Positions 24,110 through 34,439 of a DNA stretch of 64,000 nucleotides are shown piece by piece. The notes under the pieces were generated by a model. It made no database searches and had not been told where the DNA came from. It saw nothing but the letters and a program-made list of their open reading frames with translations. Position numbers and translations under genes: made by a program. The stretch spans positions 979,846,482 to 979,910,481 of the forward strand of contig OX336389.2 of NCBI GenBank assembly GCA_946902985.2, given 5' to 3'. Position 1 is the first letter of the stretch. Every line of letters begins with the position of its first letter. Source of the stretch: Meconema thalassinum (lineage: Eukaryota; Arthropoda; Insecta; Orthoptera; Tettigoniidae).

Positions 24110-24430
24110 TGTACAGAATGTGTGAACTAAACAAGGGAAATGTAAAAAATGTCAAGTGGAAATTGTAAATATCAATGTGTGAAAAAGTGAAATGGCTATC
24201 ACCATTTTAAAATTAAAAGACATTGTGATCTGGTAAACCTTGTTTTTATTTCACAACAACAAAAATGTACAGAATGTGTAAACCAAACAAAGGGAATGTA
24301 AAAAAATGTAAAGTGGAAATTGTAAATATTCATGTGTGAAAAAATGAAAATGAAGAAATGGCTATCACCATTTTTAAAAATAAAAGACATTGTGATCTGG
24401 TAAACCTTGTTTTCATTTCACAACAAATAG
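24110..24430. repeat. Tandem duplication of about 165 bp between the convergent genes
   Basis: Two copies of a block containing GGCTATCACCATTTT, AGACATTGTGATCTGG and AAACCTTGTTTT, the second ending near 24425. The mirror copy is 26630-26950. One diverged copy lies at about 61165-61225. AATAAA-like motifs on both strands suggest that both convergent transcripts terminate here (inference). Confidence 0.6.
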
Positions 24431-24489
24431 GGCTTTGCAAAATAGAATACAAAGAAATACCAATTCCTCAATCCTTTTCATTGTTCATG

Positions 24490-24940
24490 TCCACTCATCA
24501 TTAAGTTTCCTTTTATAGCCAACCTCTTCCCCACTGAGGTATTATAGGATGTCAAACTTTGTTTAGCACTTTTCATCAATACTTTATCCACCACACGTCT
24601 TAAAGCAGAATGACTATGACAATAAGAAAGGTGGTGTTCTTTACATGCTTGATCCAAAGAATTAATAGATATTCACTTAGCATAGGGTCTTGCGACCATG
24701 TTTTGGTACATGTTGCCTGATTTCTTTCACGGTATAGTCTGTCACATAATAAATGAACAACTTGGAGAATACTAATAATTCTTCTTTGGTAAAACTATCT
24801 GCATATCGAGGGCAGATAACCTTATAGTTCCACCCTGAAAACAACAACACTACCTCTTGCATAGTATGTGATGTTGATGGCTCCTGAGACGTGGAAGATG
24901 GATTAAACATAACTTTTACAACAAGTTGCTCAATAAACAA
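24490..24940 (-). pseudogene. Short gene with degenerate PLA2-like tail (left arm)
   Basis: An open frame at 24940-24677 (87 codons: MFIEQLVVKV..., a Ser/Thr-rich start, then FSGWNYK and EELLVFSKLF) ends in a stop. Immediately after it, in another frame, about 24665-24490 encodes DQACKEHHLSYCHSH and LTSYNTSVGKRLA. That matches the PLA2-like ORF at 61295-61687, in which the HD pair of the catalytic motif is intact; here it reads HH. Parvovirus- and adintovirus-type PLA2 domains breach endosomal membranes (family knowledge). Convergent to PolB. Broken and probably inactive. Confidence 0.6.
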
Positions 24941-25055
24941 TGCTCAATCTTGAGTCACAGTTTTTTTTTTCATAAAACGTGATAGTAAAACACTATTGAT
25001 TATCATTCAGCATTAGAGTTCTATATGAAATAGATAAGAAAAGGGCCATACTATA

Positions 25056-25065
25056 CTTTTATATA
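25056..25065 (-). promoter_or_regulatory. Putative TATA box for the PLA2-side gene, left arm
   Basis: TATATAAAAG on the minus strand, about 115 bp upstream of the ATG at 24940. The mirror site in the other arm is preserved at 25996-26005. No initiator was clearly matched. Confidence 0.35.
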
Positions 25066-25214
25066 GGTAATAAACGGATCATACTATACTCTCAACTACC
25101 CTAGTTACAACTACGTTTAAAAGTCACTCTCTTGAACATTGTCGGAGACTATCGATAAACACCTATGTTCACACGGCACACTCTTGCGGCGCACGCGGGC
25201 ATGAATAATTCAGG

Positions 25215-25450
25215 ATGATGTTAATGGCTTATGTGGATGGCTTAGGTTGGTGGCTTACGGTGGTGGCTTTTGTTGGTGGCTTACGGTGGTGGCTTATGTT
25301 GGTGGCTTACGGTGGTGGCTTATGGTGGCTTATGTTGGTGGCTTACGGTGGTGGCTTATGGCGGTGGCTTACAGTGGCTTATGTTGATGGCTTACGGTGG
25401 TGGATTACGGTGGCTTATGTTGGTGGCTTACGGTGGTGGCTTATGTGGGA
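25215..25450. repeat. Central minisatellite, left half
   Basis: Tandem GGTGGCTTATGTTGGTGGCTTACGGT-like units (12-bp basic, about 24-bp compound). All frames are open and give Trp/Gly-rich translations, which is a by-product of the repeat. The inverted half is 25570-25846. Confidence 0.85.
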
Positions 25451-25493
25451 CGGGTCCTTGTTGACGGGTCCCTGTGGGCGGGTCTCTTTGATA

Positions 25494-25536
25494 TAATTTG
25501 GATAAAATGTATGGGCCAGTCCATAGGGATCAGTCC
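25494..25536. repeat. Loop at the centre of the palindrome, resembling the subterminal region
   Basis: Unpaired spacer between the two arms. It matches, in right-arm orientation, the single-copy segment at about 32559-32612 (shared ATAATTT, GCCAGTCC, GGTCCAAAGG-like blocks). So one copy of a terminal-type sequence sits at the junction. Confidence 0.6.
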
Positions 25537-25569
25537 AAAGGACCCGCCCACAGGGACCCGTCAACAAGG

Positions 25570-25846
25570 ACCCGTCCCCCATAAGCCACCACCGTAAGCC
25601 ACCAACATAAGCCACCGTAATCCACCACCGTAAGCCATCAACATAAGCCACTGTAAGCCACCGCCATAAGCCACCACCGTAAGCCACCAACATAAGCCAC
25701 CATAAGCCACCACCGTAAGCCACCAACATAAGCCACCACCGTAAGCCACCAACATAAGCCACCATAAGCCACCACCGTAAGCCACCAACAAAAGCCACCA
25801 CCGTAAGCCACCAACCTAAGCCATCCACATAAGCCATTAACATCAT
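25570..25846. repeat. Central minisatellite, right half
   Basis: Inverted counterpart of 25215-25450 with CCACCAACATAAGCC-type units. It is slightly longer than the left half, so the two halves have changed copy number independently. Confidence 0.85.
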
Positions 25847-25995
25847 CCTGAATTATTCATGCCCGCGTGCGCCGCAAGAGTGTGCCGTGTGAACATAGGT
25901 GTTTATCGATAGTCTCCGACAATGTTCAAGAGAGTGACTTTTAAACGTAGTTGTAACTAGGGTAGTTGAGAGTATAGTATGATCAGTTTATTACC

Positions 25996-26005
25996 TATAT
26001 AAAAG
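25996..26005 (+). promoter_or_regulatory. Putative TATA box for the PLA2-side gene, right arm
   Basis: TATATAAAAG-type box about 116 bp upstream of the ATG at 26121; mirror of the site at 25056-25065. Confidence 0.35.
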
Positions 26006-26120
26006 TATAGTATGGCCCTTTTCTTATCTATTTCATATAGAACTCTAATGCTGAATGATAATCAATAGTGTTTTACTATCACGTTTTATGAAAAAAAAAA
26101 CTGTGACTCAAGATTGAGCA

Positions 26121-26583
26121 TTGTTTATTGAGCAACTTGTTGTAAAAGTTACGTTTAATCCATCTTCCACGTCTCAGGAGCCATCAACATCACATACTAT
26201 GCAAGAGGTAGTGTTGTTGTTTTCAGGATGGAACTATAAGTTTACCTGCCCTCGATATGCAGATAGTTTTACCAAAGAAGAATTATTAGTATTCTCCAAG
26301 TTGTTCATTTATTATGTGACAGACTATACCGTGAAAGAAATCAGGCAACATGTACCAAAACATGGTCGCAAGACCCTATGCTAAGTGAATATCTATTAAT
26401 TCTTTGGATCAAGCATGTAAAGAACACCACCTTTCTTATTGTCATAGTCATTCTGCTTTAAGACGTGTGGTGGATAAAGTATTGATGAAAAGTGCTAAAC
26501 AAAGTTTGACATCCTATAATACCTCAGTGGGGAAGAGGTTGGCTATAAAAGGAAACTTAATGATGAGTGGACATGAACAATGA
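26121..26583 (+). pseudogene. Short gene with degenerate PLA2-like tail (right arm)
   Basis: Mirror of 24490-24940. The 87-codon ORF (26121-26384) differs from the left-arm copy at three residues at least. After its stop, the PLA2-like remnant is readable at about 26392-26583 with the same HH in place of HD. It shares the stop and frame change with the left arm, so the damage predates or has been copied between arms. Confidence 0.6.
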
Positions 26584-27136
26584 AAAGGATTGAGGAATTT
26601 GTATTTCTTTGTATTCTATTTTGTAAAGCCCTATTTGTTGTGAAATGAAAACAAGGTTTACCAGATCACAATGTCTTTTATTTTTAAAAATGGTGATAGC
26701 CATTTCTTCATTTTCATTTTTTCACACATGAATATTTACAATTTCCACTTTACATTTTTTTACATTCCCTTTGTTTAGTTTACACATTCTGTACATTTTT
26801 GTTGTTGTGAAATAAAAACAAGGTTTACCAGATCACAATGTCTTTTAATTTTAAAATGGTGATAGCCATTTCACTTTTTCACACATGGATATTTACAATT
26901 TCCACTTGACATTTTTTACATTTCCCTTGTTTAGTTCACACATTCTGTACATTTTTAAAATCTTTTTCGTAATATACAAAAGCAAACATTTTACACTAAA
27001 ATGTATTACTTATCTTATTTTTACTAAACTACTGTAGCCTAACATTATACATTCTATTTACAGATTTTACAAAAAATATTACAATATAAAACACACTACA
27101 AATATTACAATATAGTGATCATTAGACTTAAGTAAA

Positions 27137-27688
27137 TTAATAGTTGTCAATGCGACTGTTTCCCCAAGCAAGAGTAACAAATGTGTTGGGTATAATGAAT
27201 CGTTTGTTGTCTTCATTACTTAAAGCAACTTTGTTCAACAAATTGGTATGTAGCTGATGATTTTTACTTTTAAATACACACATTTTCTTATATAATACAG
27301 GTGGGTTACTAACTATACAGTTTTTATAATCACTTATATCTAACTCTTTACTAACAACATTCTTTTTCACTCCTTTTAATTTTTTTACTACTACATCATC
27401 AATTGTCATATAGCTGTATGATTTAGATTTTGTGCCTACAAAGGTGTCTATAATAACACCAGCACATTCATCCTTAAATTTCCCAAAAACCTTTTTGTTT
27501 ACTAGAGGTAAATGGTAAATATTATCCTTGGGGTAGTCACTTGTATCAAACCTATTTAGCTCAGTTTTGATATCCTCGTAAAAATCATCAGTTTTAAACT
27601 CATAAATAAAAGAATCTGTGTCTGTGTAGAGTAATTTAGCATTATCAAGATAGTTTTTCTTTACATAATCATAGTGAAATTCATACAT
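27137..27688 (-). pseudogene. Family-B DNA polymerase, C-terminal part (right arm)
   Basis: Mirror of 23373-23924, 183 codons, with YTDTDSF intact. I see two residue differences from the left copy (HLPL and KVFGK here, YLPL and KVLGK there). Confidence 0.85.
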
Positions 27689-27697
27689 AAGTGTTTT

Positions 27698-29065
27698 TCA
27701 TAATTCCAGAATGGTGTAACCCACATATATGGGTTTGTTGTAAGTTACTTTAAGACGATTCATTTGTATTACAACTAAATCCTCATGAATAATTGAACAG
27801 CTATGAAAGTTAGGCTTGCTTATTAAGTTGCTCGCACCATACCTTTTACCATCATTCTCCCACTTTGTTATCAGCTTTACATCATCTCGTTTATCAACAT
27901 TCTCCATAGTCTTTCCAAAAACACTATTATTCATGAGTTTATAAAAATCTTTTTCAAACGCATTTGTTGACTGTGTTCTTAAATTATTGTTTAGATCAAT
28001 ATACGGTTTGAGCCATGCATACTGATGAAATTGCAATACGCGATGAATTTTAGTTAATTTCAATCCATGCTGCAGACACTGTTTCAAGTTTTGATAATGT
28101 ATTACATATTTACTTTTATCATTTACATTAGCAATTAACATTTTTGTTCGTGATGTGATGTATGGAGATTTCATATTCTCAGGACAAAATGGTAAATCAT
28201 TATGATAATTATGTAACTCTTTAGGGTACTCAAGATTTACCTCTAAAATATATCCTTTATCATCGTTATCATTAAGAGTGTCAACATGTAAGACTTCAAT
28301 TTCAGGTTGTGTCAGCCAGCGAAATTTTTTCAGTGGTAGATATTGACTCATAGCCCAACCATATTGGTTATTTGCATCGAGGTAGACAATATACTTTGAC
28401 TCTTCACAAGGTTTGTAGCTAGGCATGTATTTATTATTCGCTTTAGAGTACCGTCCACTACATTGGCTTAATCCACCTCGAATTGATGATTTTATAAAAT
28501 CGATCATGTCGATATCAGTCCTTAATTCTAAATTTACTTTCGATTTTTTCAACATTGAACTGAAACTTAACCCAGGAGCTGTGAAATACTGACAAGGATC
28601 AAGGTCATAAGTTTTCATACAAACATTCCGAAAATTTTCAAAAACATCTGCTAATAATAACACATCTGTCTTCAAATATATGTCTGAAAATTCTCCTAAA
28701 GTTTGAATGTCAAATTGTGCCCATACACGTTGTGCATGTAAATATTCCTGATCACTGATATGACTTGTGTTTAAGGAACTGTAAAATGCATCTTTCGGTG
28801 GTAAAGAACACTCCTCAAGACGTTCCACACAGTTAATATATTCATAAGGGAATATACCCTTTTGACGAATCAAATTAAAATCATCTTCTTTAGGAAAGAC
28901 ACGTTGAATTTCATGAAACTGATCTGATTTTAAATTACTAGCCAGCTTATCAAGACTACTCGACATAAAGCGGAATGAATCTAAAAATCGCAGTTTAATG
29001 TTTTTTTTTATTGCTAGTTTTGATGTATTTTGTGAACGATATGTATTGTTCCTTATTATTTGCAA
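27698..29065 (-). pseudogene. Family-B DNA polymerase, Exo III and palm (right arm)
   Basis: Mirror of the second part of the left-arm polymerase, with Exo III (YLKTDVLLLAD), the YLDANNQYG motif and MNNSVFGKTMEN all present. The N-terminal 20 or so codons are out-of-frame sequence: the A run near 29000 has one more base than in the left arm and separates this part from 28995-29726. It ends at the same TGA as the left copy. Confidence 0.85.
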
Positions 29066-29726
29066 TCACATCAATTTTCACATCTGAAGCTCCAAATTCT
29101 TTAACGATAAAGTGGTTATCGTATTTGCTACCGTTGTGTAGAATGACCGGAATGAATTTACTTACTCTATAATTTAAATTATATTCTTGGTGAGCAGCAC
29201 CACGATGTTTTCCTGTTAAATGGTCATGATTGCGAACCCTGTCTGTATATAAACATTCACCACATATAAAACAATTAGTTTCAGTTTCAAAATTCATTTG
29301 CTCTAATGAAGTTAGTGGCTCCATTGGAATGATCGTATTTAAAATAGAGGATATACGGACGGCATCTTTCTCAAGCCTTTCCATAAAAACTTTAGGTGCA
29401 TCAGGTCCTCTATCGAGCTCAAACTTATTTAAAGAGTCATCATAACTACATTTAATATAATATGCAAAGCTAAAAGGTTCATGAATGTGAGTAGTGTTGG
29501 TGAAAGGTTGGGCTGGATTCGATGAACATGTATTAAATGGTTTTAGCAAAGCCTCAAAGTCAGCATATATAACAAATGGTACTCGAAGCTGTTTCTCATA
29601 ATCCTTAAATTTTAGAATGTTATTTTTAGGAGTCGGTAATACCGTACAAACATGATTACACCCCCATTTTTGATGTTGTGATAGTTGATCCTCTTTTGTA
29701 AAATTGAGCAAACAGCCTTCACACAA
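28995..29726 (-). pseudogene. Family-B DNA polymerase, Exo I, Exo II and endonuclease-VII-like segment (right arm)
   Basis: Carries YADFEALL and NGSKYDNHF. The Zn/HNH segment reads RNHDHLTG and later HQEYNLN, whereas the left arm reads RDHDLLTG and HQECNLN. Each arm has thus lost a different putative Zn-ligand or catalytic residue. The frame ends at SNKKKH because of the A-run length change. Confidence 0.85.
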
Positions 29727-29786
29727 CCACTTTTTACCTTTGTATTTTGATAGTTGACTACCAACAAGTCTATATAAATGTTTTAT

Positions 29787-30203
29787 TCAACAATAGTGAG
29801 CATTTTCACCTTCGGTTATGTAAAGTAAATTTACATGAGCATCCTTTTTTTCCTGAGTATAATATAGAGGACCAACTATACTCTTCTTTTCAATTTCATA
29901 AACATTAATACTTACATTGTTCAGCTCTTCAAAACGTTTAATGTCTTTTATCGCCATAGGAAATTCCATTTCTTTTAAATCTAACACTGAGGAATAGTGA
30001 GGATATGATGATGTTCTCTCCACATGTCCCACTGCTGGATGGAGAGCTGAGGTTACAGCCCATGCAAAGCATGCGTCATCATTATTCATAACGTTTACAC
30101 AAGCATGCTTACGTTTGATCCATGCTGGCAAATCAATGTATGATGATGCTCGAAGGGGATTATATTTATTCATGTTGGTTTCTAAATAAAGTACTTCAAC
30201 CAA
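29787..30203 (-). pseudogene. Cys/His domain (possible protease), right arm
   Basis: Mirror of 20623-21231. Here the A run keeps the frame, so the domain is readable from DDACFAWAV to the conserved NAHYC, where a TGA present in both arms stops it. Upstream a frame-changing difference near 30200-30320 detaches its N-terminal part. The protease idea rests only on the Cys/His pattern. Confidence 0.6.
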
Positions 30204-30456
30204 CGCTCAGCCTGACTCCATTTCCTGAAACTCTTCACTCTTCACAATGATAGCACTTGAAATATCTTGGTATATATCACTAATATTAGTTGATTCACTA
30301 ACAATTATGTTTTTGTATTAAAAGATTTGATATCTGTAATTTCACCTTCACTCCCAGTTTTTACATAGAGTCCAAAAAGTTCAAAATTCATTTTAAATGT
30401 TTTATGCTCCACTAAAACATTTTCTACCAAGCCAAACACACTAGGTTGAACATTTC

Positions 30457-31044
30457 TTAAAAATTATTCAATACTTTGAGTTTTTCTTCACTATGAAGTC
30501 TATAACTAGCAATTCGACTTTTAAAAGCACTACCAATTTGTTGAATATTTCCAGAATTTCTTTCATGACAAGCGTTATTTTTATGATGAATACTACGTAA
30601 ATGTCCATGAATGATTGATAAAGGTATATCAATATTACATGCATCACAATGTGTTATCGAAGGTTCACCATTCTTCTTTCTTTTTGTTGCACAACTATTT
30701 TCACAATCTTGAGAACGTTTACGCTTTTGAGCATCACATTCATTTAAAGGTTCCGTGCTAGTTGATGGTTTTACAGATTTCAATTCCTGTTGTTTTCCAT
30801 GCACTTCAACCATGTGGGATTGATATTGCTTTACAGCAGAAAAACCAAGTTCACAAACTGAACATGAAAATGGTGCTGAACTGACATGCATTAAATTTAC
30901 ATGACGTGCAAGATTATCTTGTCTATTAAATGTGGTAGCACAATGACTGCACACAAACATTTTAATGCCATGTTTAGCATTTGCGTGTCGTTGAAGGTTG
31001 TCAGGTCTTGAGAACTGTTTCTTACAGTCACCAGACTCGAACAT
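30457..31044 (-). pseudogene. C2H2 zinc-finger protein (right arm)
   Basis: Mirror of 20018-20605 with the same fingers and the same terminal frame break. First finger Cys changed: MFESGDCKK here, MFECGDCKK in the left arm, so the first finger would not bind zinc. Confidence 0.75.
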
Positions 31045-32582
31045 GATGATCACTTTCGAAATTACCTATAAAAGAAAGAAATCATAAATGTTAATAAATG
31101 ATAAAACAAAGTACAATATAAATAGTTTAATTATATTCCAGTCAATGGTTATAGTAGGGTATTTAAATCGATCATCTGTGAACTCCTAGCAAGTCTAACT
31201 TCATGTAGTTCTAACTGGGGGTTACTACATACCACTGTCACTGACACCTAGCGGTGAACATTGGAACTTGATAGAGTGGTAGAAACCAGCGGTCGCCAGT
31301 GAAGTGAGCTAAGTGTGACGTCATAGCCAGTCTTAAAACAAGTTTAAACATGTAAAACATGTCACATGATAAGGTTAAGTTAGGTAAAGTTAGGTTATGT
31401 TAGGTGAACTGAGGTTAAGTCTTTAAATATTCCCTCTGACACTGACACCTAGCAATGAACATTCAGACTTAATAGAGCGGTAATCAAAATCTAACCTACA
31501 AAATTAGCTTTACACACCATGGTCAAGTAGTTCCAACTTTTGACTGCCAAATATACCATTTACACTAACATGTAGTGGTGAACATTGGAAAATATCACTC
31601 TAACTGTTTAAAAGTTATTAGAGGGGCACTTACCTTTTTATAATTTATCAACTGCTGCCACTGAATGAACAGATTGTAGGAATCTAGTAACCTACAGGTA
31701 CCCAATTATCTGTAAACAAATCAATCAATCAATTAATCAATAAATACATTCCAATCAATAACTTCAACATTAATTAGTAATAAAATACTACAATCCATTA
31801 ATAATAAGTACTTACCTTGCAAAATAATTTAATGATTTTCTACCAAAAATGCTTTTTTACAACTCTTGAGCAGTAATAGAGCACTGTTCACTCAAAGCGA
31901 GTAATCAAGACTGACAGTAGGGAAATATATGACACCTCTCTTATATAAACTCTCATCACTCGTGTCAGCAGTTTTTTGCAGATCATTGCAATTCCTTTCC
32001 CAATACAGCTGAGAGTCCAAAGTACACTAGGAACACCTGTGTGGTATCCAATAACTGCTGACTTTGCATGATAATCACCCATTGTCTTGATCAACACCTG
32101 GGGTTTCAAATTACTGCAGCGTCAGTCATAGTAACAGCAGTGTGTGCTCTCTGCCATGTCAGCAACATGACACCGGAAGGAACACCTGTGTAATATCCAA
32201 TAACTGCTAACTTTGCATGATCATCACCCATTGTCTTCATGAACACTTGCGGTTTCAAATTACTGCAGCGTTAGTCATAGCAACAGATCTGCGCGCTCTC
32301 TGCCATGTCTGTAATATGACACACAGGAAATAACAAGACGTCTTACTACACGTACCATCTCCATAGTTTTAACATCTTAAGAACATTTATTGTTCTCTTT
32401 CAACTACAAATGACTCGTTAGAACACATCCATCCACCAAGTTAGATCCCTCGTATGTTCACATGTATTTCGCCACTTTCCTTTCATATCGTTATCCTATT
32501 ATAGTAGTGGAGACTGGGGAACAACATCAGTTCAACACACGCAAAATGTAGTTAGGCCCTTTGACATAATTTAAATAAATTC

Positions 32583-32770
32583 ATGAGCCAGTCCGTAGGA
32601 AGCGGTCCAAAGGGATCAGTCCAAAGGGACTCATCAACAAGGACTCATCCACAAGGACTCGTCCACAAGGACCTGTCAACAGGGACTCGTCCACAAGGAC
32701 CTGTCCACAAGGACTCGTCCACAAGGACTCGTCCACAGGGACTCGTCAACAAGGACCCGTCCACAGGGAA
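32583..32770. repeat. Subterminal minisatellite, right arm
   Basis: Inverted counterpart of 18177-18391; units of about 14-15 bp (CTCGTCCACAAGGA and variants). The array is about 28 bp shorter than on the left. Confidence 0.75.
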
Positions 32771-34322
32771 CCGCTCCCCCACCCTCTTCAAAAGCCATGA
32801 GTGGGCATGCTAATTCATAGTGACTTTCCACCGAACATATGCACTTTATGTAGAACAACGTTTCATTCCATATTGGCATTCAAACTCTCACATGTTGCAC
32901 TTGGAAAGAGAGATTCTCTAAAAAATTACAATTTCACCCCCTAGTAGGGGTAGGTTTTATTTTGGGGTGGAAATATATTGTCCATTGGAAAGGGGGTATC
33001 AGCCCGAGTTCAATGACACCTCAATTGTCAAAATCCGACCATGCGTTCGAGAGATATCGGGCCGCCGCCATCTTGTGAGGAGGGTGAGGAGGAGGAGGGG
33101 CCAGAACCCCTACAAAACCACTAATCACATTACTACACACTCAACATGTCAATATCTAATACACGAACTGCTCGTGCAGCGAGCATAGTAACTGAAATAA
33201 AAGTAGCCTACAGTATTGCTTGAAACGAGAGCAATGTGATTGAGGAATCAGCGGTGACGAGTAATGAGTGGTGACAGACTGCTATAACAAACAAAGAGGG
33301 CGTGCAGTGGCAGTAGCAAGGCGAGCGAACGATCTGTCTTCGAGATGGGAGCTAACGAACTAAAAGAGCGAACTAGTTCGCTAAGGAGCTGCGAACTAAA
33401 CTGATCGCTCCCATCCGCGAACTATTATGCGCAAGACTAGTTGGGGTAGCGCGGCTGTCTCTCACCCGGAGGCTCTGGGTTCGATTCCCGGCTCCATTTG
33501 GGATTTTAGAAACTGACGTGAGGACTGGAAGGGGTGCACTCAGCCTCGTGAGGGCAATTAAGTAGCTGCCTGATCAAAGAGGCAGCGGCCCGGTGACGAA
33601 AACCAAGATAAACGGCCGAGGGATCAGACGCGCAGATCCGTTGTCCCATAATCTGCAAGCCAAATGGCTGAGCAGCGGTCGCTTGGTAGGCTTAGGCCCT
33701 TCAGGGCTGTAGTGCCACGGGTTATTTTTTATTTTCTTTAACTGTAGGTTTTATGACTTATGATCACAAGATCTGCAGTCACTTTAAACACCAAGTTTGC
33801 TTCCTCGCTTTTTTTTTAGTAATTTTGAACCAAAATCACATAGTTTACACTACAATAGTTCCAAGATTACACTATCAGTTCACTCTTGCATTGATTTAAC
33901 TTATAATCAGAAAAATATATGCACTTCTGCAGTAATAGATGAGGACCTAATGCCCCCCCCCCCCCCCAAACTAAAATCCTGGCTACGCTAATGGCCTGGG
34001 TCATTCATTAACATTAGAAAAAGCACTCTGCTGTTACAGTAATTTATAATGGATTTGGTTGTAGATGATTTAAGCTTTATTTACCATCATCAAAATTTGC
34101 CCCCGTCATAGCAGTGAGTCCCACGTTATTTAATTAACCTAAAAGGACACAGTGGTAATTTGTGACTGCTGTTAGATTTTACATAAATTTCCATAAATGT
34201 TGTTTCAATTTTGTTCCCTATAGTGCTTCCACAAATCAAAATGGCACCGAGAACTATGCATATTGAACTTATGGTCCACAAGACTCCATTTGACTTTCAC
34301 TGGCAATGTTGTTGTTGATTCA

Positions 34323-34413
34323 TTGAGGGGATTTGCGACATCGTGGTCATGTAGTCCCATGTGCTTGGGTGTGTGTGGAATTTTTCTAGTTACTGTGATG
34401 GCTGTATTAGTGA
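34323..34413 (+). mobile_element. 3' fragment of a SINE family
   Basis: Matches the end of the SINE in the foldback at 63090-63192 (CATGTAGTCC, GTGATGGCTGTATTAG). The head is missing. Confidence 0.5.
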
Positions 34414-34439
34414 ATGTAGTTATAATTCGGATGAGGATT

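Larger units (their letters stand above)
17821..33126. mobile_element. 15.3-kb palindromic self-replicating-type element (PolB, Polinton/adintovirus-like)
   Basis: Two arms (17821-25493 and 25537-33126) are inverted copies of each other over nearly their full length. A point at x in the left arm pairs with about 51061-x in the inner parts and 50945-x near the ends. ACATTA flanks the element at 17815-17820 and 33127-33132; a 6-bp duplication is the Polinton/Maverick signature (family knowledge). Each arm carries C2H2, Cys/His-domain and PolB ORFs pointing inward, and a convergent short gene with a PLA2-like remnant. No integrase, packaging ATPase or capsid gene is visible. The two arms differ by single bases and repeat copy numbers, so it is not a simple assembly mirror. 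Confidence 0.8.
15169..33439. mobile_element. hAT-like element (8-bp duplication) inside the SINE
   Basis: The ends start TAGTCTT and share an imperfect inverted repeat including TAGTTCGCG (15169-15190 against 33412-33439). The duplication GTTGGGGT is at 15161-15168 and 33440-33447. Both ends are rich in GAACGAACTAGTTCG-type palindromic motifs. No transposase is seen. It now contains a LINE fragment and the 15.3-kb palindrome. hAT is assigned from the 8-bp duplication only. Confidence 0.65.
15157..33739 (+). mobile_element. Second tRNA-type SINE, split near its A box by a transposon
   Basis: The two parts of one SINE are 15157-15168 and 33448-33739. The direct repeat AACTGTAGG at 15148-15156 and 33740-33748 flanks the joined unit. 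The right part has GGTTCGATTCCCGG (B box), a body and a T-rich 3' end. The insertion that splits it (15169-33439) duplicated GTTGGGGT inside the SINE head. So the SINE itself is only about 300 bp although its ends are 18.6 kb apart. Confidence 0.75.
13116..33993 (+). mobile_element. hAT-type transposon, outermost layer of a four-level nest
   Basis: Termini CAGTGGCGTAGCCAGG (13116) and, inverted, an imperfect match ending at 33993. The flanking 8-bp duplication GCCTGGGT is perfect at 13108-13115 and 33994-34001. Both ends carry a long C run just inside the terminus (13132-13150 and 33955-33967). Its own sequence is about 13116-15147 plus 33749-33993; the rest is later insertions. A possible first transposase exon lies at 13732-13776. 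The 20.9-kb span is therefore mostly foreign DNA. Confidence 0.85.

Noticed and set aside
25215..25846. Trp/Gly-rich ORFs on both strands (WWLMLVAYGGG-like)
   Set aside because: They are translations of a minisatellite with a period of 12 or 24 bp; several frames are open at once and none has a motif.
17821..33126. The large palindrome as a pure assembly or foldback-read artefact
   Set aside because: The arms differ by substitutions, A-run lengths and repeat copy numbers, and a 6-bp direct repeat flanks the outside. An artefactual mirror would be essentially identical. It remains worth confirming with long reads.
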